Source: Omphiscola glabra
Lineage: Eukaryota; Mollusca; Gastropoda; Lymnaeidae
Assembly (NCBI GenBank): GCA_964017045.1
Contig: OZ024808.1
Coordinates: forward strand, 13,298,284-13,362,283
DNA: 64,000 nt
Direction of reading: 5' to 3'
Under the pieces are notes generated by a model. That model saw nothing but the letters and a program-made list of their open reading frames with translations. It was not told the DNA's origin and ran no database searches. This document shows positions 1-10,899 of this stretch, piece after piece. How positions within the stretch are numbered: position 1 is the first letter of the stretch; each line of letters opens with the position of its first letter. Both the position numbers and the translations under genes were made by a program.

Positions 1-873
1 AGTAAATGGGGCTAAAAATAATATTACAGTTAAAAAGAGGTGTCTGACTTTTTATCATAGATTTAATGGACACAATTTCTGGAAATAAAATCTCACAACA
101 ATGCACGGGGGGGGGGGGGGTAGGGGGGGAATCCTTAACGTAGAGGAAACTGCGTTCTAAAAGTCATATATTGCTTATAGTTGTGTTCATTTTACTTTCA
201 TATAAAGTCCACACAGAACGTGACCTTCCGTGTGGCTGTACTTGGCGTCCGTGACCCCTTATCTCATTTTTGAAACCATGCTTGGTTTCAATAGATTTCT
301 GAGACATGTCGGCTCAGTTATTATAATGATGAAAGACTGCCAAGGTTATACCAAGCTATCTCTGTCACAATGACAAGAGCCTTTATAAAAGAACACACAC
401 AAATTATTGACCACATTAACAACATCGATTTCTATGCTTAGATCCGCTCAACAAAATACAAGCATCAGATGATATCTGGGAAGTGAAAACCCTTTAGTGT
501 CACGAAATGTCTTTATGACTAAATGTGTTGTTGTTTTTTTTGTGTAAGCATTTAGCTAGATTGAAATTTATTCTCACTTATTTAGCTCAATACTATCTAA
601 CAACAAAATTGGTATTTGAAGTTAAAAAAAAATATTATGGTGGTAAATTGTGTGCTGCAATTTTTTTTTGGTATTTTTATATCAAGCCAAAGAAAAGAAA
701 TTTGTATGGTACTGTGACATTTAGCTGAGTCATATTTGTAAACGAATAAAATAGTACACGTTAATAGCTTGTTATATTTAATATGGAAAAAGATCATTAG
801 AAAATATGACCCAAAGCAAAATTCTAAAGAGAATTACAATTTAGTAAGTTCGTCCGTCGGGCGAACATTTATC

Positions 874-1149
874 ATGAAGATTTTACTCATCGCGTTGGTG
901 TTGGGACTGAACATTTCTGTGGGTGCGCAGATGGCTGATCAAGCTGATTCTATCAAGGAATATTCTTGTGCATGGGACAGGTTCGCAGTTAACTCGGGCT
1001 ATTCTGGCTTGTCTTTTGAGCAATACCGCAGCTGTTATATTAGCCTGATGTTGTATAGAGCCTTTGTGTGTGAAGGCCCTTTGTGGACTGTTCCCACATC
1101 CCCGGGTCAATGTGAAATGCTCTCAAAACTGATTTCAGCGTGTCTGTAA
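874..1149 (+). CDS. small secreted cysteine-containing peptide (91 aa), unknown family
   Basis: The reading frame is open from 769, but I chose the ATG at 874. From there the protein starts with a textbook signal peptide (MKILLIALVLGLNISVGAQ), which the upstream ATG would bury. The predicted mature part is about 70 residues with cysteines at 32, 54, 66, 80 and 90, so it is probably disulfide-bonded and secreted. The frame ends at TAA 1147-1149, and an AATAAA-type signal lies about 100 bp downstream (near 1247). The pyrimidine-poor ttacaatttag just upstream could be the acceptor of a 5'UTR intron. I do not recognise the family. It lacks the CX3C spacing of the other small peptides in this window. 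An effector, pheromone or defence role would be guesswork. Confidence 0.6.
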   Translation: MKILLIALVLGLNISVGAQMADQADSIKEYSCAWDRFAVNSGYSGLSFEQYRSCYISLMLYRAFVCEGPLWTVPTSPGQCEMLSKLISACL

Positions 1150-1569
1150 AACATTTCTTCTGTCCCCCAGCAAACCGCTGTACATATTTAATATCTTCTT
1201 TTTAATGCACATAGAATTTAAAAAATAACACCCCCCCCCCCCCACAAAAATAAAGGAATTTAAAAATATAAAATTGTAAGGGATAATAAAAACGATGTAT
1301 TTACAAATAAATATCACTCATGAAATCAATGTTAGCATATAAATTGTGTTTAGTCTGAGTTTTGTCCTGAAGATGAAAATGGAATATCTTGAGCAAAAAA
1401 AAAATAATAATAATTTTTTAAAAATCACTAAATGATGTGGTAAAAAAAAATCTTTATTAAGAAACTACGCTTTTAAAACGGACTGACCATTAGAGGTTAA
1501 AAAAAAACAATCAGAAACTATGTAGACAAAGCGATAGAAACTTTTGCAACGTAAAAGCCCAATTCGTAC

Positions 1570-2030
1570 TTATCTCACACCATTAAGTGTTACAGATACC
1601 GTTGCGGCTGTTGTCAATGCAGCAGAATGTGTCGAGTGTGGGGGTTCATTACTTATTGGTGCGACTGAATGCCAGGTTTATTACGCGCGGTGTGCGTTAG
1701 AGAGTTTTAATTAGTTAGTGAACGCTCTTCCCGCGCTTTACTGAGTGACGTATTTTTATGCAAATGTTGACGTATTGTCTAGTCTGTTTTGTGACGTAAG
1801 ATTTACTCGTGCGGCAGTATTGAGTGGAGCGTTGTGGAAGTAAGATGTGTTTCTAGTAGGTCTGATAACGAGCTGCGCTATATCATAATATATTCATGTG
1901 ACTATTGAAGTTACAGCCTGTATTTATAATTAGTTATTAACGTTATAGTTATTATAAAAAGGAATTTAGTTTATTCAGTGATATTAAGAATCGTACGACG
2001 TATTACAACGTGTTTGGGAACTTGACGAAG
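1570..2030 (+). promoter_or_regulatory. promoter-like block: three TGACGTA, octamer, TATA box (possible LTR U3)
   Basis: A more GC-balanced stretch holds TGACGTA at 1746, 1768 and 1792, a perfect octamer ATGCAAAT at 1758-1765 and TATAAAAA at 1953-1960. This is a classical metazoan core-promoter layout on the + strand. No convincing downstream gene exists: the 64-codon frame from 2010 runs antisense into the lectin terminal exon. The block may be the U3 region of an old LTR (a TGTTACAG start near 1588), but I found no clear partner terminus or target duplication. Confidence 0.35.
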
Positions 2031-2125
2031 TACTCAATTCAGAAGGACATAGAGGAGTTGACACATTTATTTATATCTAAACAAAACTTTGTGTGTGTGT
2101 GTGTAAACTTCACATTAAGACGTAT

Positions 2126-5100
2126 TCACGACCTCTCACATAAATACGGCATTTGCAAAGAACAGGGTGCATCATTAAGTCTCAAGAGGCCTGGCTGCTC
2201 GTAGACGCAATCCTCGTTTCCGTTGCTGTTGTCCGGCTGCGAAAGTTCAAATATGAAAGGTTTTAAAAATAGGTCAACCGGTCGACCAGTGGCCGCCCAA
2301 ACGAAAACACCCTCATTGTCCAGATCATCCAACCCGATCCAGACGCCCTGATCGAAATCAATCAGCAGAAACATCAATCCATATTTTAACAAGTTGTCGG
2401 CCACGTAGAGGTGAGCATTTAAGCATGCACACGCGAAAGACGCGTCCGTGTAGTTAAGTGGGTGGGTAAAGTAGGCGTAGATTGCAGTTGTGGATCCATT
2501 AGACCTCGTGCTGAAAATAAACAGCAATCAAAATTGAGACATGAAGACACCATTTCCCAATGTTTGTCGTCAAACTTTCACCGTAAGTAAAGTTTTGTTC
2601 AAGAATCAAAAGTTTAACCGGCTCCCTGCTTATTTTTTATTCTTCGAATATTTAGTTCTTTTTACCCTATAAAATCATAAAACTATAGCATTATGCTGTG
2701 CGTAGGCCTTGTATGTCATCTGTCTTGCAGTGGCTGCCGGTCCGCGCTCGCATAGAGTACAAAATTGCAACTCTGTGCTACTGCTGCTTGCATGACCTGG
2801 CGCCGTCCTATCTCCAAGCGCTCAGGACGCCTTATGTACCCACTAGACAACTCAGCTTATCCGATAGTGGCAAACTCTCGATACCGCGTGTTCGCCTTGA
2901 GACTTACGGAAAGCGCACGTTCGCAATTGCTGGCCCAACCATTTGGAACACCCTTCCTGATGCTCTCAGACACAGCCAGACGCTGGAGTCCTTCAAGACA
3001 AATTTAAAATCTCTTCTATTTCGCAAACACCTTCTGGGGTGAAGTTGTCTACCATCTTTTCCAGCTAGTTATTATCTCCCAGCTTTGTTTTTATACCGCG
3101 CTTCGAGCCTTTGGGGATGAAGCGTAATTTTTCAAATGAACTTTATTATTATTATTACTATTTTAATGTACAGTCTAAGAAATATACAAAGGGTTAGAGG
3201 AAAATCTGAAAAAACTACCCCCCCCCCAGCCTTTGACATAAAATATGCTTGCCCATTAGTGCTGTCCTCCCTATGTGTAATATCAAGCAAATGTTATTTA
3301 CATTTCCATTGAAAGTCTCTGTGGTACAATACAATGGAGGCACTTCAGCGTGATAATGTAAAAAAAAATATTTGTAGTGTTTTAAAACTCCTCATAAGAA
3401 CATCAATCACCTTCCACAGCAATGATTTTGTTCCCCTTTAATGACTGCTTTTAAAATATGTGATATTCGAATTGTTAAGCTAATAATTTACTTATATCAA
3501 ATGTAAATTGAACTTGTACTTCTTCGTGTAAATTATATCTAATTGTGTGTATAAGTTTTACGTTGTCTGAAAAAATCAATAAAATCGGACATGAAGTGTT
3601 TTTAAGCTTTTGAAAATGTTAAATTGGAAAGACTAACTTATGTGGCCCTTGTCTTCAAAACTGATCTTTTGCCTAAAAATTTAACGGCAGCGCAATCTAA
3701 ATTCACTCTGTATCCAGAATCTAAATTCAACCTGTATCCACAATCTAAATACACCCTCTAACCACAATCTAAACTCTTTCTGTAACCACAATCTAAATTC
3801 ACGCTGTAGCCTCAATCTAAATTCACTCTCTAACTACAATGTAAATTCTCTCAATAAACCACAATATTCATCCATTGGTTGGCTGCTATTCGAATTCCCC
3901 GTGCCTCACTATGTTATCACGAAATACAAACTTTTCTTCCATTCTAACTTGTTAGCTTTTCAATCTAAGAATAAATAAATAAAATCACACACCAGGAGAA
4001 TTTTATGTTACATTTGATTTTTAAATGTTCTTTTGATTATATTTGTGATTCCGCACAAAGTCCTGTACTAACAATTTTTTTTTTAAAGATGTATATACAT
4101 ACATACTTAAAAGCTTTATCGCAGTCCAACCTTCTTATGTACATATATATATATGATCACGAATTGAGATTGACATTTTGACTTACTGGAACTGAAAACT
4201 GTCATCTTTGAAGTAGAGATCCCCTTCGCTGACACTCGGCTGCGCGCTGTCAGGTCTCAAGTTAGCCCCGACAGGTGTGCAACTTCTGGTGACCTTGTTG
4301 TACATGAATCCCTGGCAGTCGTTTGGATATCTGGAGAAAGAAAAATTTACATTCCATTTACTAAGTGGTAACCGAATGTTCTTCAAATGTGTGTATCTCT
4401 TAGCGTCAGTTGACACGAGCAAATTTCGCGCCAAATTGTTCTATGAACGCACTATTTTGTGCGCGGTTTCTTTTTGGGGGGAAATTGATCAAATAGTAAT
4501 TTGAAAGTTGTGACAAGGCTTCATATACGAGTTGCATCAAATGCTTGAAGGAAAATTTGATCGTGTTAACCGAACTTAAGCATCAGTTCACACGATCAAA
4601 TTCCTTTCAAATTTCGCGTGGTTTTTTTTTTTTGGACGAAAATGGGCATTTGATCAAATAGTGATCTGAAAGTTGTGAAAAGGCTTCATACAAAACTTGC
4701 ATCAAATGCATGATCCAAAATTTGATCGTGTGAACGGACGCAAAGCACCTTTGATGGAGTAGACCGAATTAGTTTTTCATTAACAGTTTTTATGCTAAAT
4801 ATGAAAAAAATCATGTACAGATGTATTTAAGTGAAAACAAAACCTGTTAAAAAATGTCTTTTTATACTTTGTCAAATATAATTTATGCCGTACAATTTTC
4901 AGTGTAATGCGCTCAGTACTTGGGAAGTGACGTCACGTCTATGCAATGTTACGTTTTAATGAAAACAACGTCAGTTCAAATTTTTGCCCTACGAAATTCA
5001 TCATAGATTAAATAATATGTAAATTTATAGGAAAACAAAAAGCTATTTTCCCACTTCTTGTGTGTAAGTAGATTGGTTTGACAACTACCCTGTCTGCAAT

Positions 5101-5699
5101 ATCTTTTAACACATTTATTTTGCTATACCCAATAACACCACACTATCAACACACCGAATACCCCCCCCCCCCCCCCCAATAGAAATGAAGAAAGAAGAAA
5201 TAAAAGGGCTGAAAGTAAATTATACAAGTTTATTTTCTTACTTTCTCTGGCAGTTAATGGCACAAGAAGATCTCGATTTGTCTATCCACCCCAGGCTTAA
5301 ACGAGTTGGTCCACACAGTAACTTGCTGGACTTATGAAACATTGAGCTTGTTGTTACAGATTGAGTTAAAATAACTAAATGGCAAAAAAATGAAAACAAA
5401 AATTGATTTATAGTTTTAAACATTCATAAAATTCTATGCAAATGTGACATTGGTAAAATGATTTATGAAATAGTTACATAAAATATAATTATAAACTTTT
5501 ATTTAATAAACACACTTTTAATATATATATATATATATTCATTAAATACATATATTTATATACATTTAATATATTTATATTTTCATGTCGTCACTTAATC
5601 TGACAAACACCTGAATGAAAATGAAAACAAAAAATATATCTCCATCTCACCTAAGTAAACAATCATTAAGGAAATCATGATTCCAACATAACATTTCAT
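2126..5699 (-). CDS. secreted apple/PAN-like + C-type lectin domain protein (4 exons, 236 aa)
   Basis: Exons (minus): 5699-5651, 5374-5242, 4330-4187 and 2510-2126, with introns of phase 1, 2 and 2, all GT-AG. Exon 1 and the start of exon 2 encode a signal peptide (MKCYVGIMISLMIVYLVILT). Residues about 37-80 form an apple/PAN-like Cys module (C37, C54, C58, C66, C78; CQGFMYNKVTRSC). The last exon carries the C-type lectin domain: cysteines 136, 138, 210, 225 and 233, WIGL at 166-169, GLDD..EG.F.W, QPD at 200-202 and LND at 220-222. QPD in the long loop is classically linked to galactose-type ligands, and the usual WND is LND here, so calcium binding is plausible but unproven. A TTTATT about 55 bp beyond the stop gives a minus-strand AATAAA. 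The protein is presumably secreted into haemolymph or mucus, with a recognition or immunity role inferred from the family. Intron 2 carries two MITE copies. The gene at 41180-42994 is a paralogue with the same architecture. Confidence 0.82.
2698..3160 (+). mobile_element. 3' end of a CR1/L2-like non-LTR retrotransposon (RT C-terminus + tail)
   Basis: The frame 2698-3042 (114 codons) gives the typical C-terminus of CR1/L2-type reverse transcriptases: LQWLPVRARIEYKI, DLAPSYL, then TYGKRTFAIAGPTIWNTLP and FKTNLKSLLF. It is followed by a tail with a short hairpin (CGCTTC...GAAGCG, near 3100-3123) and a TTATTATTA microsatellite, the usual 3' signature of these elements. It is 5'-truncated: only the last hundred or so codons of the polymerase remain, and the catalytic core is absent. 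It is not a host gene. Confidence 0.8.
3700..3860 (+). repeat. degenerate tandem repeat, about 29-bp unit (caatctaaattcactctgta)
   Basis: Five to six imperfect copies of a unit resembling ccacaatctaaattcactct are visible. There is no open coding meaning. It lies in intron 3 of the minus-strand lectin gene. Confidence 0.5.
4402..4742. mobile_element. two adjacent copies of a TIR MITE in a lectin intron
   Basis: Two head-to-tail copies (about 4402-4563 and 4572-4742) have inverted ends that read approximately TCAGTTCACACGATCAAATT at the left, with its complement (AATTTGATCGTGTGAAC) at the right. Both share the interior stretch gtgacaaggcttcatac. The first copy has decayed ends (ttgacacgagcaaattt). 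They carry no coding capacity, so they are non-autonomous. Both lie in intron 2 of the minus-strand lectin gene (between exons at 5242 and 4330). A third copy lies at 29160-29372. The superfamily cannot be assigned because target duplications are unclear. Confidence 0.7.
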
Positions 5700-6199
5700 A
5701 ATCTCAAAAACTAAATCGCTCTACTGCAGTATCAGCCATGATCGACTCGATTCTTCTGAGATAGACATTCATCGAGAGTATTGTGCCACGTGATGCTAAT
5801 ACAGTAATCAAATGTAATGTTATGTTATCGATTAATTTTTCTTCTACGTTTTTATTTTTGTTTTGTCTTATAACGCCATCATAAGACCTTGATGGAAACA
5901 AAACAGTAAAAAAAACAATCACACAATGTATAGTGGGACAAAAGAATTCAAAGTTGTTGACTCGCCCAAAGACACGCACCGGGCTTTGCTAATACGACGC
6001 AGAGATTCGATCGTTGAAAATATTGTCAGATCAAGATTGAGCACTTTAGCACCAGACATAACACAAATCAGTGTCGGTATCCCACAGTTGGTGTAGGCAC
6101 TTATTCCGGTAGTTGATGTCCGCGAAGTTAATCCATTAGGACGTTCTTGTCAGTTATTGAAAGGACTTATGATTTTTTTTAAATTTTGGGCTGTGACGT

Positions 6200-6718
6200 C
6201 GATAGAGATAGGTGGGGTGTTACCTCGATAGAGATAGGTGGGGTGTTACCTCGATAGAGATAGGTGGGGTGTTACCTCGATAGAGATAGGTGTGGTGTTA
6301 CCTCGATAGAGATAGGTGTGGTGTTACCTCAATAGAGATAGATGGGGTGTTACCTCGATAGAGATAGGTGGGGTGTTACCTCGATAGAGATAGGTGGCTT
6401 GTTACCTCAATAGAGATAGGTGGGACGTAACTTCGATACAGATGGGTGGGGTGACCTTGATAGAGATGTGTGGGGTTGACCTCGTTAGAGATAGGTGGGG
6501 GAGACTTCGATAGAGATGTATGGCGTGAGATTTCGATAGAGATGTGTGGGGTGAGACTTCGATAGAGATGTGTGGGGTGAGACTTCGATAGAGATGTGTG
6601 GGGTGAGACTTCGATAGAGATGTGTGGTGTAAGACTTCGATAGAGATGTGTAGGGTGAGACTTCGGTACAGATGGGTGATGGCTGACCTCGATTGAGATG
6701 GGTGGGGTATGACCTCAG
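6200..6718. repeat. 26-bp minisatellite, about 20 copies (cgatagagataggtggggtg)
   Basis: Two subfamilies sit side by side. Proximal units end in gtgttacct (about 6200-6420) and distal units end in gtgagactt (about 6500-6660), with degraded units between and after. The units do not keep a reading frame. The array lies upstream of the minus-strand lectin gene start (5699). Confidence 0.9.
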
Positions 6719-6779
6719 TGTGTCGGTGTTATAGAAAAAGAACTCCGCGATGTTGAACCGTTGCTGTCGCGTTCACTGG

Positions 6780-8280
6780 AATTATTTTATGTGCTCACCA
6801 AATAATTTTTTGTGATGATGACTTGAATACTCCTAACGCTTTAACATTTCGGGATTGACTTAGAACTACGCAAATGTTGACATATTTCAAATGCATGTGC
6901 TTTTTAAAAAACGTCTTTAATAATATTTTAAAAAAAACAACAATCAAGAGACTTGAGAAACGTGGCTCGTGTTGTGGGTGTCCAGCCTGTGGGTCACTCC
7001 TTTTTACGTTGTTGACAATAACCACTGTATGACTTAATGCCATTTCCACACGGCATTTCGAAACGACAGTGGGAATACTTCGCGTGTTATTGAACACTGA
7101 TGTCACGAATTTTCGTGCCGCGTAATCAATCATTAAGAATGCCACAAAAAAAAAGATATATTATTAAGTAGTCATATATATATTTATATATATTTATATT
7201 TCATTTTTAAAAGCAGGCTCACAATTTCAGTCATTAGAAATAAACAAAGTGTTTAGAAAACCTGTTAACTATTGGCGTAAGTAACTTTTTTCTTTGTTTT
7301 TTTTAAATCTATATTTTTTTATTCATTTATATAAGTCTTACTGTATGACAATTGTTCAGACACCCCTTCAGACAATCAGCTTCATAAAAAATCTAGGCTT
7401 TTCATTCATTTTTATAAGTCTTAGTGTGGCAATTGCTCAGAAAATTCAACTTAAAAAAACAAACTATCCTTTCTATTATCCTTGTTTGTTTTTTTGTTAA
7501 AGGCAAAAATCTTCGGACGACTAATTTACCCACTTCCCTTCCTCCCCTCAAAATATAACTGGTACATAAAAACGTTGCCGATGACAATACATTGCGTACA
7601 AATTTTGACACCACACCCCCAATCCCCAATATCAGTTTTTTCTCGTCCAAACAATGTTGTCTTGTCTTTCAACGGGAAGATGAAGGAAATACGATTCGTT
7701 CAAGGACTGCTTGCTTTGTTGTGGAGTTCAATTATGCATCTGTTGCCATGTGCTTTGTATTTGTGACGTATTTGTGTGTTCACTAAAATTTAATATACAA
7801 TTTATTTTTGAAGGGCGCAATTATGGAGATATAAAATGTTTTTTCGCCAGAAATATACCAATTTATATAAAATCTGCTTAACAAATGATACAAAGTCACA
7901 CTGTTCTTTGGCACATACCTCATGAAAAGGGTACGCAACGTCAAACCAATGACACATCTTTCACGACTTCCACACGATGATAACACGTACAATCAACGAC
8001 GTTTTCTTTAATCTTAAGGAGCTATTATTGAATAATTACAACAAAAAAATGGGTAACTATCTCGTCTGAAAGTAATTTTACTTTTCAAGTTATGAATAGT
8101 TAGCAGAATCACTATTTATGACCACGGAGCACTGAAACCGTTGTCTCCAACGCACTTTCACAACATGGGTTAACCTTTTATGGGCCGGTAGGGGGTGGGA
8201 TGGTTAGCGGTAGGGGTTGATATAAAATGTCTAACTTTTTTGAGAAAATGTGCACCGAGTAAAACTGACGTATAACAAAA
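6780..8280. other. AT-rich intergenic DNA, no gene recognised
   Basis: Short open frames on both strands look random in composition and lack signal peptides, domain motifs or credible splice partners. An AT-rich patch at 7170-7200 and homopolymer runs are the only structure seen. Confidence 0.5.
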
Positions 8281-8285
8281 TGGTG

Positions 8286-8480
8286 TCAGTCCGTGTGAAA
8301 TGCGCTGCTCTCAATGTTGTGTACATCTTTTTGGCAAAGCAAACTCTGTTCATTCCATGCTACGTGTGTGCAGCCAGCTGAAATGATGCTCAACTTTACC
8401 GGGGCACATATTTCTACTGGCACTCTCCCGACTTTTAACATGCACATATCTCGACGGCTATATCGATAAATAATGGGTCT
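8286..8480 (-). pseudogene. possible PAN/apple-like exon (remnant or unlinked exon)
   Basis: The minus frame ending at 8286 reads ...VEICAPVKLSIISAGC then THVAWNEQSLLCQK. The last half (C-x3-AWN-x5-C) matches the spacing of the lectin PAN modules in this window (CQGFMYNKVTRSC, CYGFMYNRVTRLC). The CAxxC cysteine pair found in the lectins is missing its second cysteine here. I found no signal-peptide exon or lectin exon nearby that joins it. It may be a decayed relative of the lectin genes or an exon of an unrecognised minus-strand gene. The call rests on the motif alone. Confidence 0.3.
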
Positions 8481-8879
8481 TGTAACGCATATGTTATGCA
8501 CGATTTCACTTAACTCACATTACCGCTGCACGGTCATTTAGTCGGCGGTGTATCATTCAGTTGTGAGCGCTTTTAAGAAAAGATAGATTTTTCGAGAGAC
8601 TTTAAACTAAAGTCTTGAATTCGATGTAAAAATAATATTATTATTGATTAACAATAAAAGACAACTTAAAAATAAAAGATAGAAAAACTTTAACAAATTA
8701 AGTCGATACATTTTGACTTTTTGCAAATTTATTCAAGGTTTCAAACAAACGCCGAGGTTATGAGAAAAAACAAAGTAAAATGCTTCGAAACTTTTGAGGA
8801 TATTGATACTTTAAAAAAGGGGTTAGTATAATTCAAGAATTAGTTTTAAAATAAGTCCAATACAAAGTCTTAAAATGTT

Positions 8880-9090
8880 CACATTTCAGGTGTAAAAGAA
8901 AACAAAAAGTGCCATGTCTGCAAAATGACACCAACAGAACATCTGGTGTAGAACACAAGAGGAAACCAATAAAGTACTGGTCAATGCTGCACATGGAGAT
9001 GTCCCATCTATCCTTTTGCATCCACTACAATTTTCTGGCTGATCTGGTCTAAACCATCCATCCTGACAGAATCGGTCCGAGAACAATTGA
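8880..9090 (-). other. cysteine-rich open stretch, possible exon, unassigned
   Basis: Minus frames here are unusually Cys-rich, for example CQDGWFRPDQPENCSGCKR after a possible acceptor (ctgtcag). I could not extend it to a donor or another exon and do not recognise the domain. It lies just upstream of the PAN-like stretch at 8286-8480 on the same strand, so the two could belong to one gene. It could equally be chance. Confidence 0.2.
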
Positions 9091-9410
9091 AATGATTGAA
9101 GTGAAGTTCACCGAATCATTTGATGATACACAGGCCATGCTATGGCTACCACGAATGACGCAATACTTACAATAAGAAGGAAATCGATGAGGCGAATAAA
9201 CTGAAATAAATAACCAAAGAATGCAATGAAAAGATATTTTATGGTTATAATTCGCTAAATTAAACAATTCAAACATATCTTTTTTCAAAAATGAAAGATT
9301 TACTTACATGTATATATAGATACAAATAACACAAAGTATAAACCACGGAGTCGGCTAGAAATTAAATATTATTATATGAACTTTTATAAGATTTGAAAAT
9401 AGTATCAATT

Positions 9411-9650
9411 GTATTGGTGTATATCAATGTGCTGGTGTTTATCCTTATGTTGGTGTATATCCCTCTGTTTGTGTATATGCCTATGTCGGTGTATATCTCT
9501 ATGTTGGTGTATATCCCTATGTAGGCGTATATCACTGTGTCGGTGTATGTCCCTATGTTGGTGTATATCCCTATGTTAGTGTAGATCCATATGTTGGGGT
9601 GTATTCAAACTATTGGTGTATATCCCTATGTTGGTGTATATCCCTAGATC
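9411..9650. repeat. 18-bp minisatellite, about 13 copies (ttggtgtatatccctatg)
   Basis: Imperfect tandem units of ttggtgtatatccctatg. It has no coding meaning. Confidence 0.88.
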
Positions 9651-10206
9651 AAGGGTTTACATCCAGCTGCTACGGTGCCGCATGTGGACTTTTGAATAAC
9701 TATAAAAGTCTATTTTCCTCATTAAACTTTGACTTTTATTTCAGTATGAAAGGGTGAGTAAATTTTTAGTCCAATATATTTCGTTTACTGTAGTGTTTAA
9801 GTTAAAAGAATCAGAAGTAGAATATAACTACACGTGTCATGTCATGCAGTCCACCCTTACAGATTTTCTTGTCATTCACCATGTGTAAAAATGAATTGTA
9901 TCTTATAAAAAATTTAATTGCATATACCTTTCTAAGACCACATAGGCAGCACCAAGGATAGAAACAATGCAAGAGAAACATGAAAAAAATATAGCCAACT
10001 AGCATGACATATATTTATAAACAGGGATAAACACGGATAGTGGAGCAGGGGCTTTCAAACACCAGGCCCCTGGATACATTAGAGGAGCTCAAAAAATATT
10101 TTTTTTTCACAGAAGCAAGTTCTTGTGACGGGATGCAATGTGCCACCATCTAACAAGCATAATAATTGAAGGACTGCATTCAAGCTGTGTAAACGAAATA
10201 GTAAAT

Positions 10207-10378
10207 CAAGGTATGTTGAAGCTTGAATCCACAACTATGGATATCCTTTAAGTTTCTATTTTACTATGCTCTGTTTCTCGTCGACATTTTCATTTGTCCT
10301 TTTAGCCGAAGAGGGCTCTAAGCCGAAACGTTCCCTTCCTATTCTCCTGTCTATTAATTCAAGCTTCAACATACTTTG
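10207..10378. repeat. 22-bp inverted repeat around a hammerhead-like core
   Basis: The arm at 10207-10228 (ends gttgaagcttgaat) is matched, one mismatch in 22, by the reverse complement at 10357-10378. The roughly 130-bp loop holds ccgaagagggctctaagccg followed by aaacg (10305-10331). That reads as a four-base-pair GGCT/AGCC helix followed by GAAAC. This resembles the stem II and GAAA parts of a hammerhead ribozyme, with CCGAAGA in place of CUGAUGA. Penelope-like elements are known to carry such cores, so a Penelope-type terminal remnant is the likeliest explanation. Confidence 0.4.
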
Positions 10379-10639
10379 CTATACCATTTCATCTAACAAT
10401 AACCGGAACTTTATGTTTTATTTAAATTTTGATACAAAGCTTGATTTAATATCATGCAGCCTGGGACATTTGGACAACGTGGCTAAACCGGGAAGCTCTC
10501 GGTATAACCGGATCGTTTGGTAAGCCTTAAAATATTTGATTTAAAGGAAAATGCAGTTTAAGGGCGAAGTCAATGGTTGCCAAAAAGAATATTTATGTCT
10601 CAAGTGAGCATGGGAAACAGTACGTTGGCGGTCAGAGGA

Positions 10640-10885
10640 TACGTTTCTTCAACACCAAGAAACCATCATTGACAAAACACTATCTGCAAACGCCGAGCCT
10701 CTTGGCGCTCCTCGGACACAAGGCATCAGAGCAGATCCGGTAAGCATCTGGAGATAGTCGTATCTTTCTATGAACAGCATCGACTCAGTCTCAGCAACAT
10801 TTCGAATGAGTAAAGTGTCATCGTCGAGGCGAAGGACGAACTTCATAATTAATAGAATGTACACGAAAAATCGGAATACCAACTA
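10640..10885 (-). other. GC-balanced open stretch, origin unknown
   Basis: The minus frame includes FVLRLDDDTLLIRNVAETES and is open for 77 codons behind a plausible acceptor (cctttttag). The DDD could recall a glycosyltransferase DxD site, but the flanking residues do not support that. The plus strand is also largely open. Base composition is clearly higher in GC than the neighbourhood, which suggests either a decayed exon or a transposon piece. Confidence 0.2.
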
Positions 10886-10899
10886 AAAAGGAAATGTAC

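Noticed and set aside
769..873. Upstream ATG extension of the 91-aa peptide
   Set aside because: It would place 35 polar residues before a clear signal peptide.
5704..5979. 91-codon minus frame just upstream of the lectin gene
   Set aside because: No donor fits the phase-1 junction needed for lectin exon 2. The short signal exon at 5699-5651 fits exactly.
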